Of a DNA stretch of 33,479 nt, positions 1 through 8,343 are shown piece by piece (position 1 is the first letter of the stretch; the number at the start of each line of letters is the position of its first letter). This DNA comes from Amycolatopsis anabasis (lineage in GTDB: Bacteria; Actinomycetota; Actinomycetes; Mycobacteriales; Pseudonocardiaceae), in the NCBI RefSeq assembly GCF_009765355.1, contig NZ_VTHK01000084.1, positions 1 through 33,479 on the forward strand, read 5' to 3'. Below the pieces are notes generated by a model, which made no database searches, was not told where the DNA came from, and saw only the letters and a program-made list of their open reading frames with translations. Made by a program: the position numbers and the translations under genes.

Positions 1-3000
1 GGTGGCCGGGTGCGGGTGGTGACCCGGGCGACGGCGGCCGATCCGGACGCCTTGTTCGGCCTCATCCCGGGTGAGGGCGTCTCGGTGCTGGAGGTGGTGC
101 CGTCCCTGCTGCGCGCGGCGCTCGATTCCTGGGACATCGCGGGTGACGAGGTGAAGCTGCCCGGTTTGCGGTGGCTGGTGGTGACCGGGGAGGCGTTGCC
201 GCCGGATCTGTGCGCGCGGTGGTTCCAGCGGTTCCCCGATGTGCCGCTGGTCAATGCCTATGGTCCGACCGAATGTTCGGACGATGTGACGCATGCGGTG
301 CTGCGCGCGGGCGGCGACTACTCCGGGGTCCGGGTGCCGATCGGCCAGCCGGTGCGCAACACCCGCCTCTACGTGCTCGGTGACGAGTTGCGGCCGGTGC
401 CCGCCGGGTCCGTCGGCGAACTCTACGTCGGTGGGCTCGTGGTCGGGCGGGGGTATGTGGGTGATCCGGAGCGGACGGCCGCGGTGTTCGTGGCGGATCC
501 GTTCGGTGAGCCGGGGACTCGGATGTACCGCACGGGCGACCGGGTGCTGTCGCGTCCTGACGGTTCGCTGGAGTTCGTGGAGCGGCGGGACTTCCAGGTG
601 AAGATCCGCGGCCACCGCATCGAACTCGGCGAGATCGAAAGCACGCTGAACGGCCACCCCGCGGTCACCGACGCCGTGGTCGTGGTGCACGGTAAGGAAA
701 AGAGCGACCAGCAACTGGTGGCCTACGTGGTGCCCGGCGAGCCGATCGAGGCGGCCGATCTGCGCGGCCACCTCGCCGATCTGCTGCCCGCGTACCTGGT
801 GCCCAGCGCGTTCGTGCTCCTCGACCGGCTCCCGCTCACCGCGCACGGCAAGGTCGACCGCAAGGCGCTGCCCGCGCCCGAAGCAGAAGTGGACGCGGTG
901 ACCAGGGCACCGCGGACCCCGGTCGAGGAGATCCTGTGCGGAATCTACGCCGACGTGCTCGGGGTCCCCTCGGTCGGCATCGACGACGATTTCTTCGCAC
1001 TCGGCGGGCATTCCCTGCTGGCCACCGCGGTGGTGAGCCGGGTCCGCTCCGCCCTGGACACCGAACTCGCGGTGCGGGAACTCTTCGAGGCCCGGACCGT
1101 GGCCCGGCTGGCGGGTCGGCTCGCGTCCGCCGGGCGGGCCCGCGCCGCGTTCCGGAAACTCGATCGTCCCGAACGGCCGCCGTTGTCCTTCGCGCAGTTG
1201 CGGATGTGGTTCCTCAACCGGCTCGAAGGCGAGCAGGGCGGCTACACCATCCCGCTCGCGGTCCGGCTGTCCGGCGACTTCGACCGGGCGGCGCTCGCCG
1301 CGGCGCTGGCGGATCTGGTGGCCCGGCACGAGATCCTCCGCACGGTGTTCCCCGATGCCGACGGCGTGCCGCACCAGCGGGTCACCGACGCCACCCCGGC
1401 CCTCGAGGTGACCAGCCTGCCGGAAAGCGAACTCGCCACCGCGCTGGCCGCGGCGGCGGCCCGCGGTTTCGACCTCGCGGTGGACCAGCCGTTCCGCTGC
1501 ACCTTGTTCGCCGTCGGCGCGGACCACGTGCTGCTGCTGGTGCTGCACCACATCGCGGGTGACGCGTGGTCGGTCGACGTCCTCGCGCGCGATCTCGCGA
1601 CCGCCTACCAGGCGCGGTTGCGGGGCCGGGCGCCGGACTGGGCGGAACTGCCCGCGCAGTACGCGGACTACGCGGTGTGGCAACGCGAACTGCTCGGCGA
1701 CGAGGGCGACCGGGACAGCGAGCTGAACCGGCACCTGGCCTTCTGGCGGGAGGCGCTCGCCGACCTCCCGGCCGAGCTGGACCTGCCGCTGGACCGGCCC
1801 CGCACCGCCGCGACCGCGTACCGCGGCGGCACCGTCGACTTCGACGTGCCACCGGAGGTCCACAAAGGACTGAAGGCGCTGGCCGCGCGCACCGGGGCGA
1901 GCGTGTTCATGGTCGCGCAGGCCGCGCTCGGGGCGCTGCTCACCAAACTCGGCGCGGGCACCGACATCCCGGTGGGCAGCCTGGTCGCGGGCCGGACCGA
2001 CGAGGCCGTGCACGATCTCGTGGGTTTCTTCGTCAACACCCTCGTCCTGCGCACCGACACCAGCGGCGACCCCCGCTTCGCCGAGCTGGTGGCACGCGTG
2101 CGGGAAACCGACCTCGCCGCCTACGCCCACCAGGAACTGCCGTTCGAGCGGCTGCTGGAACTGATCCAGCCCGCGCGTTCGCTGTCGCGGCAGCCGCTGT
2201 TCGGCGTGATGCTGTCCTTCTACGAGGTTCCGGAACCCGGATTCTCCCTGGGCGGGCTGCACGTGCGATCCGAACCGCTGGAACGCACGCACGGGAAGTT
2301 CAAATTCGACCTCACCTTCCAGCTGGGGGAGCGGCGCGGGGAGGGTGGCCTGGAAGGGGCCCTGGAATACAGCGCCGACCTGTTCACCCCGGCGACCGCG
2401 GAACTCTTCGCGGAACGGTTCGCCCGGCTGCTCGAGGCGGTCGCGGCCGATCCCGATCTGCCGCTGAGCCGGATCGACGTGCTCACCGAACGGGAACGCC
2501 GGGTGATCGCCGACTGGCGCACGGCGGCCGAAGCGCCCGCCGAACTCCCCGGCGCCGGGGACGCGGACCTGCGCATCCGGGTCAACCGGCTCGCCCGCGC
2601 CCTCCTCGCACGAGGAGCGGGTCCGGAGAAGATCGTGGCGATCGATCTGCCGCCGTCGCCGGAACGACACGTGGCGATGCTGGCCGTCCTGGCCGCCGGG
2701 GCCGCGTACCTCGTCCTCGATCCGGACCGCCGCGCCGAGCAGCTCGCCGGCACGAACCCGGTGTTCGTGCTGCGCGGTGACCTGGAAGCGGCCGAATTCT
2801 CCGGCGCCGAACTGACCGGTCCGCCACCCGCCCCGGACCACCCGGCCTGGGTGAGCTACCCGACCGGATCGACCGAGGCGGTGGTCCTGACCCGGGGGGC
2901 GCTGGCCACCGGCATCGCCGCGGCACGCGGAACCTTCGGCGCGGGCGACCGGCTCCTGGCCCCGGACGCGGACTACGCCGTTCCGGTGGTCCTGGCCGCG

Positions 3001-4818
3001 CTCGGCGCGGGCGCCGCGGTCGTCATCGCCGGGCGGGACGAGGTCCGCGACCCGGCGGCGCTGGCGCGGCGCGTCGAAGCCGAGCGGCCGACCGCGCTGC
3101 TGGCCACCCCGAGCCTCGCCAAGGTCCTCACCGCGCGGCACGCCGAGGCACTGCGGAGCCTGCGCGTCCGCACCATCGGCGAGGAAACCGCCGAGTACCG
3201 CGGTCATCCGGAAACCGGGTACCTCTCTCTCGCCGACCGTCCGGTCGCGAACATCCGGGCTTACGTCCTGGACGAGCGCCTGCGCCCGGTGCCGCCCGGG
3301 GGCCGCGGCGAGCTGTACCTCGCCGGTGGCGGGCTGGCCCGCGGATACCTCGGCCGGGCCGCCCGGACCGCGTCGCGGTTCGTCGCGGATCCGTTCGGAC
3401 CACCCGGTTCCCGGATGTTCCGCACCGGCGACCTGGCGAAGTGGCGTCCGGACGGCGTCCTCGAGTTCGCCGGACGCGCGGGCGAGCGGACCACCGTCCG
3501 CGGGTTCGCGGTGCGTCCGGTCGAGGTCGAAGCGGCGCTCGCCGGATGCCCGGGCGTGGCGGCCGCCGCGGTCGTGGTGCGCGACGAGCGGCTGGTGGCC
3601 TACCTGATTCCGGAGGGCCGGGTGGACTCCGCGGCCATCCGCGACCACCTGGCGAAGACGCTGCCGGACTACCTGGTGCCTTCGGCCTTCGTCGAACTGG
3701 ACACGTTCCCGCTGACCGGCGCGGGACGGCTGGACCGGGCCGCACTGCCCGCCCCGGCCGCGCCGGACCGGGCGGGGCCGAGTTCGCCCGCGGCGCGGAT
3801 CCTGCGGAACGCCTTCGCCGAAACGCTCGGGCTGGCCGAGGTCGACGTGGACGCCAGCTTCTTCGACCTCGGCGGGAACAGCCTGCGGTCCGTCCGGCTG
3901 GTGGCGCTGGCCCGGAAGGCGGGGCTGCGGCTCACCGTGGCCGACGTGCTGACCCACGGAACGGTCGAACGCCTGGCCGAGATCGCCGAACCCGGCGCCG
4001 CCGAGGAAGCGCTGGTCGACCCGTTCGCCCCGGTGCTGCCGATCCGTCCCGCCGGAACCGGCGCGCCGCTGTTCTGCGTGCACGCCGGGCTCGGCCTCAG
4101 CCTGCCCTACCTCGGCCTGGCCGCGCATCTCGGCGACCGCCCGATCTACGGGCTCCAGTCGCCGAACGTCGACGGCACGGGCGCGTTCCCGGCGAGCGTC
4201 GAGGAGGTGGCGGCCGAATACCTCGGCCGGATCCGGGAAATCCAGCCGCACGGGCCGTACCACCTGCTCGGCTGGTCGTTCGGCGGGCTGCTGGCCTACG
4301 AGATGGCCGTCCAGCTGCAGGCCGCGGGCGAACAGGTGGCGAGTCTGTCTATTCTGGACAGTTATCCGGTCGAGGACGAGACCGTGCGGACCGAGCGGGA
4401 ACTGCTGACCAGCTTCCTCGAACACGTCGGCTTCGACGGCGCGGAGTTCGCCGGTCGCGAGTTGACCGCCGCCGACGTGATCGAGGTGCTGCGCCGCGGG
4501 GACAGCAGGCTCGCCGACATCGGCGAGCGGCGGATGCGGAACGTCCTGGCGGTGATGAACAACAACGCGGTGCTCGCGCACAAGTACCGGCCCGGCCGCT
4601 TCACCGGGAAGGTGCTGCTGTTCGTCGCGACCGCCGGGCTCACCAAGAAGGCGGTCGCGGAGCAGCCCCGCCGCTGGAAACCGCTGGTCGACGGGACCGT
4701 GCGCGTGCGCCGCGTGGACTGCGGCCACGAGTACCTGATGCATCCCGGGCCGCAGGGCGCGATCGGCGCCGTGCTGGCCGCCGAACTGAACCGGTCGACC
4801 AACAAGGGGGAACTGTGA
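1..4818 (+). CDS. Non-ribosomal peptide synthetase, 3' part (A-PCP-C-degenerate A-PCP-TE)
   Basis: The gene is open at the left edge, so its N-terminus is outside the window. Visible domains are: the C-terminal two thirds of an adenylation domain (NAYGPTE at nt 253-273, YRTGD near 526, GKVDRK near 850); a carrier domain with LGGHSL (Ser codon 1012-1014); a condensation domain of about 440 residues with HHIAGDAWS near 1546-1572, which keeps the catalytic His-His and Asp; a second adenylation-like domain (about 2500-3750); a carrier with LGGNSL near 3871-3888; and a type I thioesterase with GWSFGG near 4270, LDSYP near 4357 and CGHEY near 4720, giving a full Ser-Asp-His triad. The second A domain is degenerate: its A3 loop has lost the PKG segment, no NxYGPTE motif is present, and the A10 lysine is arginine (GAGRLDR). 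This is the terminal NRPS, releasing the product by hydrolysis or cyclisation. The first A-domain pocket is only partly visible (Glu, Asp and Asp at the positions equivalent to GrsA 278, 330 and 331), which could suit a basic side chain. Confidence 0.96.
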   Translation, partial: GGRVRVVTRATAADPDALFGLIPGEGVSVLEVVPSLLRAALDSWDIAGDEVKLPGLRWLVVTGEALPPDLCARWFQRFPDVPLVNAYGPTECSDDVTHAVLRAGGDYSGVRVPIGQPVRNTRLYVLGDELRPVPAGSVGELYVGGLVVGRGYVGDPERTAAVFVADPFGEPGTRMYRTGDRVLSRPDGSLEFVERRDFQVKIRGHRIELGEIESTLNGHPAVTDAVVVVHGKEKSDQQLVAYVVPGEPIEAADLRGHLADLLPAYLVPSAFVLLDRLPLTAHGKVDRKALPAPEAEVDAVTRAPRTPVEEILCGIYADVLGVPSVGIDDDFFALGGHSLLATAVVSRVRSALDTELAVRELFEARTVARLAGRLASAGRARAAFRKLDRPERPPLSFAQLRMWFLNRLEGEQGGYTIPLAVRLSGDFDRAALAAALADLVARHEILRTVFPDADGVPHQRVTDATPALEVTSLPESELATALAAAAARGFDLAVDQPFRCTLFAVGADHVLLLVLHHIAGDAWSVDVLARDLATAYQARLRGRAPDWAELPAQYADYAVWQRELLGDEGDRDSELNRHLAFWREALADLPAELDLPLDRPRTAATAYRGGTVDFDVPPEVHKGLKALAARTGASVFMVAQAALGALLTKLGAGTDIPVGSLVAGRTDEAVHDLVGFFVNTLVLRTDTSGDPRFAELVARVRETDLAAYAHQELPFERLLELIQPARSLSRQPLFGVMLSFYEVPEPGFSLGGLHVRSEPLERTHGKFKFDLTFQLGERRGEGGLEGALEYSADLFTPATAELFAERFARLLEAVAADPDLPLSRIDVLTERERRVIADWRTAAEAPAELPGAGDADLRIRVNRLARALLARGAGPEKIVAIDLPPSPERHVAMLAVLAAGAAYLVLDPDRRAEQLAGTNPVFVLRGDLEAAEFSGAELTGPPPAPDHPAWVSYPTGSTEAVVLTRGALATGIAAARGTFGAGDRLLAPDADYAVPVVLAALGAGAAVVIAGRDEVRDPAALARRVEAERPTALLATPSLAKVLTARHAEALRSLRVRTIGEETAEYRGHPETGYLSLADRPVANIRAYVLDERLRPVPPGGRGELYLAGGGLARGYLGRAARTASRFVADPFGPPGSRMFRTGDLAKWRPDGVLEFAGRAGERTTVRGFAVRPVEVEAALAGCPGVAAAAVVVRDERLVAYLIPEGRVDSAAIRDHLAKTLPDYLVPSAFVELDTFPLTGAGRLDRAALPAPAAPDRAGPSSPAARILRNAFAETLGLAEVDVDASFFDLGGNSLRSVRLVALARKAGLRLTVADVLTHGTVERLAEIAEPGAAEEALVDPFAPVLPIRPAGTGAPLFCVHAGLGLSLPYLGLAAHLGDRPIYGLQSPNVDGTGAFPASVEEVAAEYLGRIREIQPHGPYHLLGWSFGGLLAYEMAVQLQAAGEQVASLSILDSYPVEDETVRTERELLTSFLEHVGFDGAEFAGRELTAADVIEVLRRGDSRLADIGERRMRNVLAVMNNNAVLAHKYRPGRFTGKVLLFVATAGLTKKAVAEQPRRWKPLVDGTVRVRRVDCGHEYLMHPGPQGAIGAVLAAELNRSTNKGEL

Positions 4819-5639
4819 GCGTAGTGTCCACTGTGGATTCCCGGCGGGCGGCGCCGCCGGCGGCGATGGCCGTGGAGACGCTGGCGCTGGCCGCGCGGCG
4901 CCTGACGCACCTGCGCAAGGTGCCCGGCCGGTTGCTGGCCATCACGCTGAACTCGCTGATCACCATGCTCGCCATCGGGTACGTGTTCAAGGACGCGGTG
5001 CTCGTCCCCGGCGGCGGCAGCTATCCCGAGTTCCTGCTGCCCGCCGCGCTCATGCAGGTGGGGCTGGCCAGTATCGCCCCCACCGCGATCGCGGTCGCGA
5101 TGGACCTCAAAGGCGGCCTGACCGACCGGTTCCGGTCCCTGCCGATCACCCGGCCCGCGGTGCTGATCGGGCACACCCTCGGCGACCTCGTGGTCGGCCT
5201 GATCGCCCTCGCCGTGGTGGCCGGGTTCGGTTTCCTGGTCGGCGGCCGCGTGCACACCGGTTTCCTGCCGCTGCTCGCCGGGCTCGCCCTGCTGGTCGTG
5301 TTCCTCTACGCGATGATCTGGGTCGGCGTGCTGCTCGGGCTGTCGATGAAGAACCCCGAGTCGATCGACGGCGTTGGCGCGATCGTCACCCTCGGGCTTT
5401 CCTTCCTGTCCAACGCGTTCATGTCGATCGACCGGCTGCCCGCGTGGCTCCGCCCGATCGCGGAATGGAACCCGGTCAGCTCGGTCACCAACGCCTGCCG
5501 CGAACTGTGGGGCAACCCGATCGCCGTCGGCACCGGATTCCCCTCGCAGCACCCGGGGATCGTCATCGCCGTGACGCTCGGCGTGGTGTTCGTCGGCGCG
5601 ACCTTCCTCAGCTTCCGCCGCTACCGCACCGCGGTGTGA
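4815..5639 (+). CDS. ABC-2 type transporter permease (DrrB-like)
   Basis: A 274-residue integral membrane protein with about six hydrophobic segments after a short cytoplasmic N-terminus, typical of DrrB/ABC-2 exporter permeases. The GTG start overlaps the NRPS stop as GTGA, and AAGGGGG lies just upstream, so translation is probably coupled to the NRPS. The C-terminal half carries the family's NPxSSVTNACRELWGNP-like region (near nt 5470-5520) before the last membrane helix. It should pair with the ATPase at 5873-6823 to export the peptide product or provide self-protection. The gene order is unusual because an mbtH gene separates permease and ATPase. Confidence 0.93.
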   Translation: MSVVSTVDSRRAAPPAAMAVETLALAARRLTHLRKVPGRLLAITLNSLITMLAIGYVFKDAVLVPGGGSYPEFLLPAALMQVGLASIAPTAIAVAMDLKGGLTDRFRSLPITRPAVLIGHTLGDLVVGLIALAVVAGFGFLVGGRVHTGFLPLLAGLALLVVFLYAMIWVGVLLGLSMKNPESIDGVGAIVTLGLSFLSNAFMSIDRLPAWLRPIAEWNPVSSVTNACRELWGNPIAVGTGFPSQHPGIVIAVTLGVVFVGATFLSFRRYRTAV

Positions 5640-5672
5640 CCCCCAGACCACGAACCGAACGGAGTGCCCGAC

Positions 5673-5873
5673 ATGACGAATCCCTTCGACAACCAGGACG
5701 GAACCTTCCTGGCCCTGGTCAACGCCGAAGAGCAGTACTGCATCTGGCCCGCCTTCGCGGAAGTCCCGGCCGGCTGGACCGTGGTGCTCGGCGAGAGCAC
5801 CCGGGAGCAGACGCTGGCCCACGTCTCGGAGAACTGGACCGATTTGCGCCCGGCGAGCCTGCGGGAATCGTGA
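5673..5873 (+). CDS. MbtH-like NRPS accessory protein
   Basis: A 66-residue protein with the complete MbtH signature: NPFDNQDG at the N-terminus, LVNAEEQY followed by CIWP (usually SLWP), a central VPAGW, and WTDLRPASL near the C-terminus. MbtH proteins bind and activate NRPS adenylation domains, so its natural partner is the adjoining NRPS. The ATG at 5673 is chosen because GGAG lies 8 bases upstream and the protein then begins at the conserved MTNPFDN; a GTG at 5664 is a poorer alternative. Its stop shares bases with the ATPase start (TGATG), so the two are probably translated together. The conserved tryptophans are present. Confidence 0.97.
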   Translation: MTNPFDNQDGTFLALVNAEEQYCIWPAFAEVPAGWTVVLGESTREQTLAHVSENWTDLRPASLRES

Positions 5874-6823
5874 TGGCCAACGACATCGCGATCGAGGCCG
5901 AGGGCCTGCGCAAGCGGTACGCCGACCACGAGGCCCTCGCCGGGGTCGACCTCTCGGTGCGGGCGGGCACGGTGCTCGGCCTGCTCGGCCCCAACGGGGC
6001 GGGGAAGACGACGACCGTGCGCGTGCTCGCCACCCTGCTGCGGCCGGACGCCGGGCGCGCCGCGGTCGCCGGGTTCGACGTCGTCGCCGAACCCAAGCAG
6101 GTGCAGCGGCGGATCGGCCTGGCCGGGCAGTACGCGGCCGTGGACGAACTGCTCACCGGCCGCCAGAACCTGGTGCTGCTGGGCACCCTGCTGCACCTCG
6201 GCCGACGCCGGGCCCGCGCCCGCGCCGCCGAACTGCTCGAGCGGTTCGACCTGACCGCGGCCGCGGACCGTTCGGTGGGCACCTACTCCGGGGGCATGCG
6301 GCGGCGGCTCGACCTCGCGACCTGCCTCATCGCCCGCCCCTCGGTGCTGTTCCTCGACGAGCCCACCACCGGGCTCGACCCGGCGAGCCGGATGACCCTG
6401 TGGACGATCGTCCGCGAACTCGTCGACGAGGGCGTCACCGTCCTGCTCACCACGCAGTACCTGGAAGAGGCGGACTACCTGGCCGACCACATCGTGGTGA
6501 TCGACACCGGCCGGGTGATCGCGGAGGGAACCGCGGACGAGCTGAAGCGCAAGGTCGGCCAGGAACGGCTCGAGGTTTCGGTGACGCATCCGGGCGGTCT
6601 CGCCCCCGCGGTCGCCGCGCTGTCCAAGGTGACCATCGGCGCACCCGTGGTGGACGAGCGCAAGCGGAGCATCGCGGTCGAACTCGTCGACAACGCGGGC
6701 GGAATCGCCGCCGCCGCGAACGCGCTGCGCGAAGCGAACGTGGAGTTCAGCGACTTCGCGTTGCGGCGCCCCACCCTGGACGAGGTCTTCCTCGACCTGA
6801 CCGGCCGCGCGCCCACGGACTAA
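5873..6823 (+). CDS. ABC transporter ATP-binding protein (DrrA-like)
   Basis: A 316-residue ABC ATPase with Walker A GPNGAGKTTT (about residues 40-49), Q-loop region GLAGQYAAVDE, signature YSGGMRRRLDLA, Walker B LFLDEPTTGLD and an H-loop position occupied by Gln (LLTTQYLEEAD), as is common in DrrA-type proteins. The C-terminal extension ending in RRPTLDEVFLDLTG is characteristic of the DrrA/daunorubicin resistance ATPase family. The start ATG at 5873 overlaps the mbtH stop by one base; a GTG codon immediately upstream is an alternative. It is the last gene of the rightward operon and should energise the permease at 4815-5639. Confidence 0.95.
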   Translation: MANDIAIEAEGLRKRYADHEALAGVDLSVRAGTVLGLLGPNGAGKTTTVRVLATLLRPDAGRAAVAGFDVVAEPKQVQRRIGLAGQYAAVDELLTGRQNLVLLGTLLHLGRRRARARAAELLERFDLTAAADRSVGTYSGGMRRRLDLATCLIARPSVLFLDEPTTGLDPASRMTLWTIVRELVDEGVTVLLTTQYLEEADYLADHIVVIDTGRVIAEGTADELKRKVGQERLEVSVTHPGGLAPAVAALSKVTIGAPVVDERKRSIAVELVDNAGGIAAAANALREANVEFSDFALRRPTLDEVFLDLTGRAPTD

Positions 6824-6831
6824 GGATGGGG

Positions 6832-6877
6832 GTCGTGAGTGGACAGGGCGAGTAGCGCCGCCCGCGACACTCACGAC
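6832..6877. terminator. Inverted repeat between convergent operons, probable bidirectional terminator
   Basis: GTCGTGAGTG (6832-6841) and its perfect complement CACTCACGAC (6868-6877) flank a 26-base GC-rich loop that itself contains GGGC and GCCC. It begins 8 bases after the ATPase stop and runs over the stop codon of the convergent MMPL-like gene, the position expected of a shared terminator. There is no T tract, which is usual in high-GC actinobacteria. It could also be a copy of a dispersed palindromic element. Confidence 0.6.
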
Positions 6878-8247
6878 TCCCGGCGGGCCGCCGGTTTCCG
6901 GTCCCACCAGCTCAGCCGCCCGCCGACCGAGATCAGCGCGGGCAGCACGAGCACCCGGACCACCACCGCGTCCACCAGCAGCGCCGCCGCCGCGCTCCAG
7001 CCGAAGGCCCGGAATTCCCCGGTGCTGGCGAGTCCGAACGCGACACACGCCCCGAAGGCGATCAGCACGCACCCCCCGATGGCCCCCGCGCTGCGGCGCA
7101 CCCCGCGGGCCATCGCGTTGCGCGGGGACATCCCGGTGAGCGCCTCGCTGCGGAAGTGGTGCAGCAGGTACACGTGGATGTCGGTGGACGGACCGGCCAG
7201 CACGACCAGCAACGCCATCGGGGCCCAGGCCGGCACCGGGGTGACCTGCGAGGCCAGCAGCCCGAGCGCGACCAGCGCGGACAGGATCGCCAGCAACGTC
7301 GTCGCCAGCGCCACCAGGATCGGCCGGAACGCGATCAGCAGGACCAGCACGGACAGCGCGATCATCAGCAGCAGCGCCAGCACCGCGTTCGGCGAGAGGT
7401 AGGGCGGGCAGGCCGGATCGGCCTCGGCGCAGGCGGCCGCCGAGAGCAGGCGGACCAGCCCGGACAGCGCCAGCAGGGCGAGCACCGGGGTCACCATCCG
7501 CGCGGCCGCCAGCGGAACGTGCCGGGCCACCCACCGCGCCCAGGACGGCGGCGTCCGCTGGAACGGGCGCCGCACCGGGACCCGGATCAGGGCGAGCAGC
7601 GCGGGCAGCAGGGTGAGCGCGGCGCAGGTCGCGGTCGCGACGACCAGGATCGCGCCGAACGCCACCGGGGCCAGCATGGCGTCCCCGACCAGGTACAGCC
7701 CGGTCATCGAGAGCAGGATGGCGATCCCGGAGACCAGCGCGGTCCGGCCCGCGGTGCTCGCGACGACCTGGGCCGCGTCCGGTGCGCGGTGCCCCGCGGC
7801 CACCGCTTCCTGGTGCCGCCGCACGGAGAACAGCAAGTGGTCGACCGAGACCACGACACCCAGCAGCACGACGACATCGCAAGCCAAGGGGGACACCGGA
7901 AGCGTGGGGGACAGCAGTACCAGCAGGCCCAGCGCGGCGCCGAGCACCGAGGCGACGAACAGCGCGGCGACCACGGTCAGCAGCACCGAACCCAGCACCG
8001 CCAGCAGGAGGAGCAGCACCACCGGGGTGCCCAGTGCGACGATCCGGCCGGGATCGGTCGCCACCACCGTTCCGGCCTGCCCGGAGCCCTGCGCGAACCG
8101 CAACCCGGAGCGCGTCGCCCCCAGCACCACCGACGCGGTGAACATCAGCCAGGCCGTCAGCGTGCGGCCCGGATGCTCGGCGCACCAGCGCGCGGTACGC
8201 GCAATCCATGGCAATTCCAAGACCGCCCCCTTGTCCGTTGCCGCCAC
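6871..8247 (-). CDS. Compact MMPL/RND-like transporter lacking porter domains
   Basis: A 458-residue polytopic membrane protein related to MMPL exporters (usually about 700-1000 residues). Each half keeps the RND membrane core: TM1 (about 31-48), a cluster of helices, and a helix with the MMPL-type acidic motif, SVDHLLF (Asp136) in the first half and STDIHVYLL (Asp356) in the second. The Tyr that normally follows the Asp is His or Ile. The large extracytoplasmic porter loops after TM1 and TM7 are reduced to about 20-25 residues. The GTG at 8247 has no clear ribosome-binding site; a TTG at 8220 preceded by AAGGGGG about 7-8 bases upstream is a plausible true start, giving about 449 residues. 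The gene lies downstream of sbnA on the same strand but is separated from it by a hairpin. It probably exports or protects against the product. Confidence 0.85.
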   Translation of the reverse strand: MAATDKGAVLELPWIARTARWCAEHPGRTLTAWLMFTASVVLGATRSGLRFAQGSGQAGTVVATDPGRIVALGTPVVLLLLLAVLGSVLLTVVAALFVASVLGAALGLLVLLSPTLPVSPLACDVVVLLGVVVSVDHLLFSVRRHQEAVAAGHRAPDAAQVVASTAGRTALVSGIAILLSMTGLYLVGDAMLAPVAFGAILVVATATCAALTLLPALLALIRVPVRRPFQRTPPSWARWVARHVPLAAARMVTPVLALLALSGLVRLLSAAACAEADPACPPYLSPNAVLALLLMIALSVLVLLIAFRPILVALATTLLAILSALVALGLLASQVTPVPAWAPMALLVVLAGPSTDIHVYLLHHFRSEALTGMSPRNAMARGVRRSAGAIGGCVLIAFGACVAFGLASTGEFRAFGWSAAAALLVDAVVVRVLVLPALISVGGRLSWWDRKPAARRES

Positions 8248-8323
8248 CGGCGATGGCCGTGCGGCAGGGATCTAGACCAGATCTCAGAATGGCGTGCCGT
8301 GATCGTCCGCACACTGGGCGTGT

Positions 8324-8340
8324 CACCCCAGTTTGGGGTG
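8324..8340. terminator. Hairpin after the sbnA-like gene
   Basis: CACCCCA, GTT, TGGGGTG form a perfect 7-bp inverted repeat with a 3-base loop, 3 bases beyond the sbnA-like stop codon on the minus strand. It may terminate or attenuate the long leftward operon before the MMPL-like gene. A protein-binding site is the alternative. Confidence 0.5.
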
Positions 8341-8343
8341 GTG

